This document shows, in pieces, positions 1-6,374 of a stretch of 48,965 bases of DNA. Position 1 is the stretch's first letter, and each line of letters begins with the position of its first letter. A model generated the notes under the pieces. That model had not been told where the DNA came from, did not search any database, and saw nothing but the letters and a program-made list of their open reading frames with translations. A program made the position numbers and the translations under genes. Origin of the DNA: an uncultured Oscillospiraceae bacterium. GTDB taxonomy: Bacteria; Bacillota; Clostridia; Oscillospirales; Ruminococcaceae. The DNA is taken from assembly GCA_910579125.1 (NCBI GenBank), contig CAJTTH010000023.1, forward strand, positions 1 to 48,965. Reading direction: 5' to 3'.

Positions 1-79
1 GTTCCCGAGTGGCCAAAGGGGGCAGACTGTAAATCTGTTGCGTTTCGCTTCGGTGGTCCGAATCCACCCGCGCCCACCA
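1..79 (+). tRNA. tRNA-Tyr (GTA), 5' end cut by window edge
   Basis: Class II tRNA. Anticodon GTA at 29-31 lies in the loop CTGTAAA. The short variable arm is GCG-TTT-CGC (40-48). The T-arm is GGTGG/CCACC around TCCGAAT (52-68). The acceptor 3' strand CGCGCCC is at 69-75, with discriminator A76 and an encoded CCA at 77-79. The first base of the window pairs with C69, so only the first six nucleotides are missing. Confidence 0.95.
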
Positions 80-108
80 ACTAATTGTTACCAAAAAGAT
101 GTTATGCC

Positions 109-136
109 CGTGAACGGCTTGGTTAAGCCATTCACG
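109..136 (+). terminator. Stem-loop downstream of tRNA-Tyr
   Basis: A 12-position stem with one mismatch (CGTGAAcGGCTT / AAGCCaTTCACG) encloses the loop GGTT, 30 nt after the tRNA CCA. There is no clean U tract, so it may be a processing structure or a weak terminator. Confidence 0.45.
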
Positions 137-263
137 AGTATAAATTTTGCGAAAACCAATAGTTCTCGTCTGTAGATATTTTTGACACAAAAGTGGACTT
201 GAACCCTTTTGGCAACAAAATTTTTGTTGTTTAAATTGTGTAGATTGCACATATATAAATATT

Positions 264-318
264 AAGCGCCTGTAAATTACTTCTCTATTTATGAGAGGCA
301 ATTTACAGGCGCTTTTTT
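264..318 (+). terminator. Strong intrinsic terminator
   Basis: The perfect 15-bp inverted repeat AAGCGCCTGTAAATT / AATTTACAGGCGCTT (264-278 and 300-314) is followed by a T run. It most likely ends the tRNA transcript. Confidence 0.8.
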
Positions 319-756
319 CCGGCAACACGATGTTGTCGCAGTTTGCCCAAAAGGCGGCATGGATTTCGCCAACAGAGGCAAACAGGCGGCAAAGTTCGGG
401 AAAAAATATCAGCCCATAGACTCTAACCGGAGCTTAAATATATTTTTATGGAGGAATCAAAATGAACAACGAAAACAAGAAGCAAATGTAAATGTCGACA
501 AGAATTTTTTTAAAACGTTCTACAATGCCATTTAAACAAAATTTGGACGGTCTGAAACGATTTTTTAAAAATTTTCTCAGAAGCCCCGTGCTTCCCCAAA
601 TTACAAAAAGCCCAAAAAGTCTTGACAAACCTTTCGGGCATATCTTGTATAAAATTTCACGCTCATGCAAGAAAATTCAGTGTGGTTAAGCCAAAAATTT
701 AGGATTTTCGTATATTGGGCGACTTTTTTCGGCTTATTTTTTTTGTGTTCTGCCTG
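319..756. other. Intergenic region with a possible 9-codon peptide, otherwise empty
   Basis: The only coding signal is a strong SD (GGAGG, about 450) in front of ATG 462, which reads nine codons (MNNENKKQM) and stops at 491. This could be a leader peptide or the stub of a lost gene. The rest is AT-rich with no recognisable product on either strand. Confidence 0.3.
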
Positions 757-2079
757 TCAAATAACAGCAACATCGTTCGCCGCCGTAAGTTCTATCACCG
801 CGAATGTCTTTCCGCTCAGCGTAAGCTCCATATACCCCGCAAGCTGCCCCTTTTTAACGGGTGCGGCAAGAGCCTCGGGCACGACGATCTTCCGCTCTAT
901 CGAGGAAATTTCGAGCGACTTCGGAATGATCGTGTTATAGCTCTCGGCAGCCGTAATCTCCACGGTTTCCGTTTCTCCGCCGAGAACGTCTATCTGCGCG
1001 AATGCCTTGCCCTTTTCGACGAGCTTGGCAAGCTCGTATTCCCCGAATGCCAGATCGTACAGCTTATTGTGATCGGCGAAATGCATTCCGTGCTCGTCCT
1101 CCTCGTTGCTGTACGGGGATTGGAGCGTCACCAGCAGATACGACAAGCCGCCCTTTTCGGCGCTCGACACCAGCGAGGTGAAACCGAGTATTTCATTGTC
1201 GAGATCCCATTCGCCGTCTTTCATCAGGTAGTACGCGTAAATGCTGCCTGTCTTTATGCCTTTTGCGTCCTTGCGGTAGAAATCGCTGTCCTCGCGCATC
1301 AGCGCGTTCGACTGTACCAGCGTATAGCCTTCGGGGAACGTCTCGTTCGCGGGCATTTCGTACTCGTACGTGCTGCATATCTTCATAAAATCGGGGTGCT
1401 TGTCCATTGCGTAACGAGTTATCAGATACAGATCGTGCGCGGTGGTGACGTTATCCTCTTCGAACAGTCCGTGCGGATTTGTGAAATTCGTGCCGGTGCA
1501 GCCGATTTTTTTTGCGGTATCGTTCATCATATTGACGAACTTTTCAATATCTCCGCCGCCGACGTTGTAGGCGATAACGTTTCCCGCGTCACAGCCCGAC
1601 GCGACCATAAGCCCATACAGGCAGTCGGTATATGTAAGGTTGTCCTGCAGCGGTTCGATCCCTGCGGACGCCGCGTCGTAGAAATTCGGATCGTCACCAT
1701 AAAACTCGTCGAAGCAGTCATACGGACACTCCACCTTGGCGGTGAGGTCTTTCACATTTTCAAGCGTCACAAGGCAGGTCATTATCTTCGCCGTGGACGC
1801 GGGATAGAGCTTTTTATCCGCGTTTTTCGATGCGACAACGGTGTCGGTCTCGAGATTTACCATGTACACACCCTCGCTGTAAACGTCAAGCTCCGACAGG
1901 GGCTTTATCGTAGAATTGAGCGTTACCTCGGGTTTTTCGGGCAGCTTTGTGTCAGGGAGGTTTTCGCCGGTGCCCGTGGACGACACGGGAACGCTCGGCT
2001 GCTCGTCCGTTTTATTGCATGCGGTGAGCGACAGCGCCATTATGCCGCAGAGTATCGCCGCTATGATTTTTCTTTTCAT
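757..2079 (-). CDS. Lipoprotein D-alanyl-D-alanine carboxypeptidase, DacF-like (peptidase S11)
   Basis: A 440-aa secreted serine D,D-carboxypeptidase that would trim the terminal D-Ala of peptidoglycan stem peptides on the outer face of the membrane. The start at 2079 is chosen because it gives a type II signal peptide with lipobox LTAC (Cys21), preceded by an AAAGG SD; codons further upstream add a non-signal-like extension. The catalytic SxxK motif is S95-T-A-K98, and a KTG motif occurs in GIKTGS. The second motif, normally SGN, reads S161-G-C163. The C-terminal part (VDVLGG..ETVEI onward) is the beta-rich PBP5_C-like domain. It has its own promoter at 2120-2148. It lies downstream of vanR, vanS and a ligase relic on the same strand, so a VanY-like role in glycopeptide tolerance is possible but inferred. 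Housekeeping DacF is the alternative. Confidence 0.9.
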   Translation of the reverse strand: MKRKIIAAILCGIMALSLTACNKTDEQPSVPVSSTGTGENLPDTKLPEKPEVTLNSTIKPLSELDVYSEGVYMVNLETDTVVASKNADKKLYPASTAKIMTCLVTLENVKDLTAKVECPYDCFDEFYGDDPNFYDAASAGIEPLQDNLTYTDCLYGLMVASGCDAGNVIAYNVGGGDIEKFVNMMNDTAKKIGCTGTNFTNPHGLFEEDNVTTAHDLYLITRYAMDKHPDFMKICSTYEYEMPANETFPEGYTLVQSNALMREDSDFYRKDAKGIKTGSIYAYYLMKDGEWDLDNEILGFTSLVSSAEKGGLSYLLVTLQSPYSNEEDEHGMHFADHNKLYDLAFGEYELAKLVEKGKAFAQIDVLGGETETVEITAAESYNTIIPKSLEISSIERKIVVPEALAAPVKKGQLAGYMELTLSGKTFAVIELTAANDVAVI

Positions 2080-2119
2080 AAAATAGACCTTTCTTTTGTG
2101 GATTTTTCGACTTGTAATT

Positions 2120-2148
2120 ATTATACAACATTTTGAAAAGAAAATCAA
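2120..2148 (-). promoter_or_regulatory. Promoter of the D,D-carboxypeptidase gene
   Basis: On the minus strand, -35 TTGATT (2143-2148), a 17-bp spacer and -10 TATAAT (2120-2125), about 40 bp before the chosen start. Confidence 0.75.
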
Positions 2149-2166
2149 GAGAAAATTGCAGCTATG

Positions 2167-2580
2167 TTACGGCAAGTATTTTTTGACGCGTATTCCCGAT
2201 CCGCTGATTATCTTGTTAGGGATAGTATCGGCGAGCTGCGCAAGAGCGCACGCGGTTATTTCCGCGTTTCCCGAGCTGCTGATGACCACAGCGGCGTCAC
2301 TCCGTTTCACGTCTATCCCGCTTGTTATGCGCGTAATGCCGTAGGACGAACCGCCGCGGTCAGGCGGCAGAGTAACGCGCGGACAGCCCTCGGGGAGCTT
2401 GTCCTCCCGTATCGCCGCGACGTTTCCTTCATAATAAAACCTCGCCGCCGCGCGTTATCCACACGGGAACGGCGCTGTAACGCTTCGGAGAGTTCTCCGG
2501 CACGGCAGCCGCCGACTGTAACGGCGCCCCATACTCCGAGAATGTTCCCCCGAAAATGGCCGCAATATTTTCTTTTCCAT
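2167..2580 (-). pseudogene. Remnant of a D-alanine--D-alanine (VanG-type/Ddl) ligase, N-terminal part, frameshifted
   Basis: ATG 2580 has a good SD (AAGAGGA), but the natural reading is broken by two single-base changes. One A seems lost in the A-run after the start (ATGGAAAAG), and one T seems gained in the T-run of GAGGTTTTA. Corrected, the 414 bp read as one 137-aa frame starting MEKENIAAIFGGTFSEYG and continuing SAAAVPENSPKRYSAVPVWI, TRGGEVYYEGNVAAIREDK, then PDRGG and later SDAA, GN, E and IP. This matches the start of D-Ala ligases (IAvlFGG.SsEY.vSl.SA, iti.GeWy.y.g, sPDrs, vDaaFPvLHGknGEDGt..gl.elagIP). The catalytic ATP-grasp part is absent and key positions have drifted, so this is a relic. 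It sits between vanS and the carboxypeptidase gene. Homopolymer sequencing error could explain the shifts but not the truncation. Confidence 0.7.
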
Positions 2581-2602
2581 AAAAATTTCCTCTTAAAAAT
2601 TT

Positions 2603-2630
2603 CCGTTGTAATAAAATTTTACCACAACGG
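2603..2630. promoter_or_regulatory. Dyad-symmetric operator-like site before the ligase relic
   Basis: A 28-bp imperfect palindrome with half-sites CCGTTGTAATAAAA and TTTTACCACAACGG (12 of 14 positions symmetric), centred about 36 bp before the relic start. Confidence 0.4.
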
Positions 2631-2724
2631 ACGGAAAAGTTTATTCGGTTTTTATTTCGGGGAAATAACGTTTTCCTTAAAAATTCTTACGGAATTATTA
2701 CAATTATGATTTTTTTATGATTTT

Positions 2725-3819
2725 TTAGTTTTGCGGCAAAACTACCGTAAAAATTATGCTTTCGTTCTCGCTCTCAGCAAAAATTTTTCCGCCGTGAAGA
2801 TTGACGATCTCCTTGGAGATCGCAAGCCCCAGACCCGCACCGCCCGAGTTGCTGGAGCGCGAGCTGTCAAGTCGGAAAAACTGCTCAAATATGCGGTCGA
2901 GTTTTTCCTTGGGAACGGTCTTTCCGCGGTTGCTGACGATAATTGTCGCGTTGTCGCCGTCGGCGGTCATGGAGAGCCTTATCTCGCTGTTCGGGTAGCT
3001 GTAATTCACGGCGTTGCGGAACAGATTGTCGAACACGCGCGCCAGCTTGTCGGGGTCGCAGAGCAGCTCTGTATTCGGCTGAATATCGGCTTTGCAGGAG
3101 AGGCTTTTCTCGGCGAACACGGGGTAGAACTCGCTTACCGTCTGTTCCAGCATAAGACTGAGGTTGATGCGCTCGGGCTCGAGCGTGAGCGTCGTAAGGC
3201 TGAACCGCGTTATTTCAAAAAATTCGTTGATAAGCTGCTCCAGCCGCTCCGCCTTGTCGAGGGCTATTCCCGTATAGCGTGCACGCGTTTCGGCGGATAT
3301 ATCGGGTTCGTCGTTCAGCAGCGTGAGATAGCCGATAACGCTTGTGAGCGGCGTTTTCAGGTCGTGCGCGAGATAGACGATAAGGTCGTTTTTGCGCTTT
3401 TCCGCCTCACGCGCAAGCTCGGCGCTGCGCAGAGCCTTTTCGCGCACGACGTTCAATTCGTACTGCATTTCGTAGAGCGCGCGGCTGAGCGATATTTCCT
3501 CCTCGCTCGGAGAGGCAAGCTGTTTAGCCGCAGCCGCTATTTCGTCTATGTAGTTCAGCGGACGGATAACAAAGAAGTAGGTTATCACAAGCGAGCCCGC
3601 AAACATCACAAGCGCGCATACCTGAAAAAGATGTTCTCGTATGTAATTCAGGAATTGAAAAAGCGGGTCGTCCCAATACCAGAAAATATTCGAGCATATC
3701 CATTGGCAGAGTATCACTATGCCGATAAGCAGCACCGCAAAGCAGGCAAGCGCTATTATATACTGAAAAATTATCCGGCGCGTAATGCGGCTGCGTTTGC
3801 CGCGTATGATCTTTCTCAT
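2725..3819 (-). CDS. vanS: VanS-like sensor histidine kinase
   Basis: A 364-aa membrane kinase. Two transmembrane segments (about 18-40 and 65-87) flank a very short extracytoplasmic loop. A HAMP-like/coiled-coil stretch follows, then the H-box AHDLKTPLTSVIGYL with the phosphorylated His at about 152. The N-box is DNLFRNAVNYS and the ATP lid is FRLDSSRSSNSGGAGLGLA. The H-box and the IFEQFFRLDSSR block are typical of the VanS family of glycopeptide-resistance regulators. It starts 11 bp after the end of the response regulator with an internal SD, so the two are one operon. The ligand cannot be read from the sequence; the short loop fits VanS-type kinases that sense in or near the membrane. Orphan VanS homologues also occur in strains without resistance genes. 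Confidence 0.85.
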   Translation of the reverse strand: MRKIIRGKRSRITRRIIFQYIIALACFAVLLIGIVILCQWICSNIFWYWDDPLFQFLNYIREHLFQVCALVMFAGSLVITYFFVIRPLNYIDEIAAAAKQLASPSEEEISLSRALYEMQYELNVVREKALRSAELAREAEKRKNDLIVYLAHDLKTPLTSVIGYLTLLNDEPDISAETRARYTGIALDKAERLEQLINEFFEITRFSLTTLTLEPERINLSLMLEQTVSEFYPVFAEKSLSCKADIQPNTELLCDPDKLARVFDNLFRNAVNYSYPNSEIRLSMTADGDNATIIVSNRGKTVPKEKLDRIFEQFFRLDSSRSSNSGGAGLGLAISKEIVNLHGGKIFAESENESIIFTVVLPQN

Positions 3820-3830
3820 TTGCTCACTTC

Positions 3831-4538
3831 CTAATCGACGGTATAACCCACGCCCCAGACTGTCTTTATGTAGCGCGGACGGCGCGGCGGTTCGCCAAGC
3901 TTTTCGCGCAGCCGCGCGATATGTGCCGTTACGGTATTGGAGCTGTCGAGGTACTTCTCGCCCCAGACGGCTTCAAAAAGTTCCTCGCCGGATACCACGC
4001 TGCCCTTGCGCGAACAGAGATACCACAGTATGCTGAACTCGATAGGCGTGAGGACGATCTCCTTGCCGTTGAGCGTGCAGCGGTGACTTTCCGAGTTGAT
4101 GTTCAGTCCGCGCACGTCTATTTCGGTTCGGGGCTTTTGCTTGTCGCCGTCGTTAAGATCCCCGCTGTTGTAGCGCGTGTAGCGGCGCAGCTGCGTCTTG
4201 ACGCGCGCCACAAGCTCTGGCGGACTGAACGGTTTGGTCATATAGTCGTCCGCGCCGAGCATAAGTCCCGTTATCTTGTCGGAGTCCTCGACCTTGGCGG
4301 TAAGCATTATTATCGGGAAAACAAAGCGCTCCCGCAGCCGCTGCACAAGCGTAAAGCCGTCGATATCGGGCAGCATAACGTCCAGAACTCCGAGCGAAAT
4401 ATTACTCGTTTCGGCATACTTCAGCGCGTCCGTGCCGTTGTAGAACTTGCACACGGAATACCCCTCGTTCTTCAGACAAACCTCGACCAGATCAGCTATC
4501 TCCTTTTCGTCGTCAACAACAAGAATTTTTTCGTTCAT
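3831..4538 (-). CDS. vanR: VanR-like OmpR-family response regulator
   Basis: A 235-aa transcription factor. The receiver domain (1-120) has an intact acidic pocket D9/D10, phospho-acceptor D53 (VLDVMLPD) and a conserved Lys in DDYMTKPF. A winged-helix trans_reg_C domain (about 135-235) ends VWGVGYTVD. It is first gene of a vanR-vanS operon with a near-consensus promoter 45-75 bp upstream and SD AAAGGA. The best inferred targets are its own promoter, the relic ligase promoter with the dyad at 2603-2630, and possibly the carboxypeptidase gene. Confidence 0.88.
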   Translation of the reverse strand: MNEKILVVDDEKEIADLVEVCLKNEGYSVCKFYNGTDALKYAETSNISLGVLDVMLPDIDGFTLVQRLRERFVFPIIMLTAKVEDSDKITGLMLGADDYMTKPFSPPELVARVKTQLRRYTRYNSGDLNDGDKQKPRTEIDVRGLNINSESHRCTLNGKEIVLTPIEFSILWYLCSRKGSVVSGEELFEAVWGEKYLDSSNTVTAHIARLREKLGEPPRRPRYIKTVWGVGYTVD

Positions 4539-4581
4539 AAAAAGCGGTCCTTTGTGAGAGATTTTATATATTTATATATCC

Positions 4582-4610
4582 AATATACAATAAAAAACAA
4601 AATTTGTCAA
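4582..4610 (-). promoter_or_regulatory. vanRS promoter
   Basis: Minus strand: -35 TTGACA (4605-4610), 17-bp spacer, -10 TATATT (4582-4587). Confidence 0.8.
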
Positions 4611-4631
4611 TAGCCCCCGAACGCGCACAAA

Positions 4632-4655
4632 GCCCGTGCGGTCATTCGCACGAGC
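4632..4655 (-). terminator. Hairpin downstream of spo0A
   Basis: 9-bp stem GCTCGTGCG/CGCACGGGC (one G-T pair) with loop AATGAC, then TTTGTG on the minus strand. It lies just past the spo0A stop; the U tract is weak. Confidence 0.55.
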
Positions 4656-4676
4656 CGAAAAAATTGTGTATGATAA

Positions 4677-5462
4677 TTAACGGTAAGCCGCCGCGAGCGC
4701 GTTTTTGTTTGCGTTCTGTTTGAATTTCAGACGGAGGTGATCCGCGATAAGCGCGATAAACTCCGAGTTTGTGGGTTTGCCCTTGGTGGTGTGTACCGTG
4801 TAGCTGAAAATTTTAGTGAGCACGTCGATGTCGCCGCGGTCCCACGCGATCTCGATAGCGTGACGGATAGCTCGTTCAACGCGCGAGGAGGTGGTGTCGT
4901 ACTGTTTTGCGACCGTGGGATAGAGCAGCTTTGTAATGCTGTTTATCATTTCGTCGTTGTTGACGGAGAGCATTATCGCGGTTCTGAGATAATGGTAGCC
5001 CTTGATATGCGCGGGGATACCGACTTGGTGGATTATCTCCGTAACGGCGCATTCCAGATCGGTTTCGTCGGGCGTATCGGACGGCTTTTCGGCAACTCCG
5101 CAAAGACGGTTTATCTTGTCGACAAGAAACTGCGGGTCGACCGGCTTCAGCGTGAACGACGCGCCGAGTGCGGCAGCCTCGCGTTCCAGAACGGGATCGG
5201 CGTTATTGGAAACGATTATCACATTGGGAACGTACTTCTTTTCGACCTTAAGGCGGCGTATCACCTCTATCGCGTCGCAGAACGGCATTTTCGCCTCGAG
5301 TACCGCCGCGTCGGGAGCCTCGGACTTTATGGAATTCAGCACGGAATTTCCGTCGCAGCGGCGGGTTATCGCGTACATTCCCGCGTTTTTGAGAGCGCCC
5401 GCCCAAGCCATTCCGCAGTCCGCGGCGTCGTTTCCGATAAGTACCTTGATCTGATTTGTCAT
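4677..5462 (-). CDS. spo0A: Spo0A-family regulator with a degenerate phospho-acceptor site
   Basis: A 261-aa homologue of the master regulator of sporulation. The C-terminal Spo0A DNA-binding domain (about 140-250) is almost textbook: GIPAHIKGYHYLRTAI, SITKLLYP, SRVERAIRHAIEIAWDRG, KPTNSEFIALIADHLRL. The N-terminal receiver is not. Aligned to B. subtilis Spo0A, the phospho-acceptor Asp56 is Glu56 (VLEAKMP) and the first acidic-pocket Asp is Asn11 (GND, keeping Asp12). The conserved Lys (K106, LKP) and Ser/Thr (S85) remain. Glu at the acceptor position can mimic phosphorylation, so it may act without a phosphorelay; this is inference. SD GGAGG precedes the ATG. The usual upstream partner spoIVB is not present here. 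Confidence 0.93.
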   Translation of the reverse strand: MTNQIKVLIGNDAADCGMAWAGALKNAGMYAITRRCDGNSVLNSIKSEAPDAAVLEAKMPFCDAIEVIRRLKVEKKYVPNVIIVSNNADPVLEREAAALGASFTLKPVDPQFLVDKINRLCGVAEKPSDTPDETDLECAVTEIIHQVGIPAHIKGYHYLRTAIMLSVNNDEMINSITKLLYPTVAKQYDTTSSRVERAIRHAIEIAWDRGDIDVLTKIFSYTVHTTKGKPTNSEFIALIADHLRLKFKQNANKNALAAAYR

Positions 5463-5919
5463 TTAAAATTCCTCCAATTGTCATTATACGGCAAGCACAG
5501 CTTGTCCGCATTATGTTTTCGTCACCTTTTCTTTTGGTGTGATTTTATTTTACCATATTTTGGAAATTTTTGCAATAGGTTTTTTGAATTTCTTGGAAAA
5601 ATTTTCCAAAATTTTGTAAATGCGATAACAATCGGGGTTTTACGCTATTTAAGGGTTAATTTCACCCGAGCGGGAGGTCGCGTGCTGTCACATAATGTTG
5701 AAAATCGGTCGATAATGAACAATCCCCTCGGCGTGAGGGGAGAGTTTCATTTCTTTTTGCCTGTGGCAGTGCTGTGGATGATATAAATTCTTATGGGAAT
5801 ATTGCGTTTTCCGTTTTAATAGTCGAAGTAGTACGGCTGCGTGGTTTCAAGTATTTCAAATATGTGCCTATGCGTGTAACCTTTGTTCTCTCGGATAACG
5901 TGCAGATTTTCATAATAAG
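5463..5919. other. Spo0A upstream region with a doubtful 40-codon ORF
   Basis: This stretch between spo0A and the XRE gene holds no recognisable gene. On the minus strand ATG 5913, 7 nt after the XRE stop, opens a 40-aa frame (MKICTLSERTKVTRIGTY...) with no clear SD or family. A 7-bp hairpin TCCCCTC/GAGGGGA is at 5723-5741, orientation unclear. The 60 bp before spo0A contain its SD but no confident -35/-10 pair. Confidence 0.35.
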
Positions 5920-6231
5920 TCATTCGTCTGTACCTTTAATTGCTTTCAGCATAGTATTTATAAAGTTGGCGAGCGCAGTCTGCTGACTGTCGGTGAGTTG
6001 TTTCACGGCGCTTTCGAGAAACGGGTTTATGCCGCCGCCCTCGCAGAAGAATTCCTCAAGACTTATCCCCAGCGCGTCGCAGAAAAAGGAGAGCGTTTCC
6101 ACGGTTGGACATCGCTGTCCAAGCTCAATCTCACGCAAATGGCTCTGCGAAATACCCGCAAGGTTTGCAAGCTTGTTTGTGGTTATCCCTCGTTTTTCGC
6201 GTAAATATATCAGTCTTTGTGCAACATTCAT
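5920..6231 (-). CDS. XRE-family HTH regulator
   Basis: A 103-aa protein with an N-terminal lambda-repressor-like HTH (about 8-62): LREKRGITTNKLANLAGISQ followed by SHLREIELGQRCPTVETL, then a short helical tail. SD AAAAGGAG lies before ATG 6231. It is divergent from the LRR surface-protein gene across about 140 bp that contain that gene's promoter, so it may control its neighbour, itself, or both. The family is a DNA-binding repressor or activator; the signal is unknown. Confidence 0.88.
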   Translation of the reverse strand: MNVAQRLIYLREKRGITTNKLANLAGISQSHLREIELGQRCPTVETLSFFCDALGISLEEFFCEGGGINPFLESAVKQLTDSQQTALANFINTMLKAIKGTDE

Positions 6232-6296
6232 AAAAACGCTCCTTTTTTTTAGATATATTATAAACTATATTGTGATAATAAATTACTCTTATACAC

Positions 6297-6325
6297 TTGA
6301 CAAATTATATTTATTATGATATAAT
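6297..6325 (+). promoter_or_regulatory. Promoter of the LRR protein gene
   Basis: Consensus -35 TTGACA (6297-6302), 17-bp spacer, -10 TATAAT (6320-6325), 50 bp before the start codon. Confidence 0.85.
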
Positions 6326-6374
6326 ATTATATGGATAAAGACAATATCCATTAAATGCTTTAGGAGGTCAGAAA

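Noticed and set aside
186..205. GGTTCAAGTCC on the minus strand, like a tRNA T-arm
   Set aside because: No acceptor, D or anticodon arms can be folded around it on either strand.
492..689. 65-codon plus-strand frame and a TTGACA at 622-627
   Set aside because: No SD, Lys/Phe-rich sequence without a family, and the -10 spacing is 20 bp for TATAAA; no sense gene follows.
715..2136. Long plus-strand open frame of 473 codons
   Set aside because: It is antisense to the D,D-carboxypeptidase gene, has no SD or family pattern, and is rich in Arg/His as expected for a shadow frame of a GC-rich codon pattern.
2164..2709. 181-codon plus-strand frame
   Set aside because: The opposite strand carries the ligase relic, which explains the coding-like composition; the plus frame is Arg-rich and has no SD.
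5774..5986. 70-codon plus-strand frame overlapping the end of the XRE gene
   Set aside because: No SD and no pattern; it overlaps the conserved XRE coding region in antisense.
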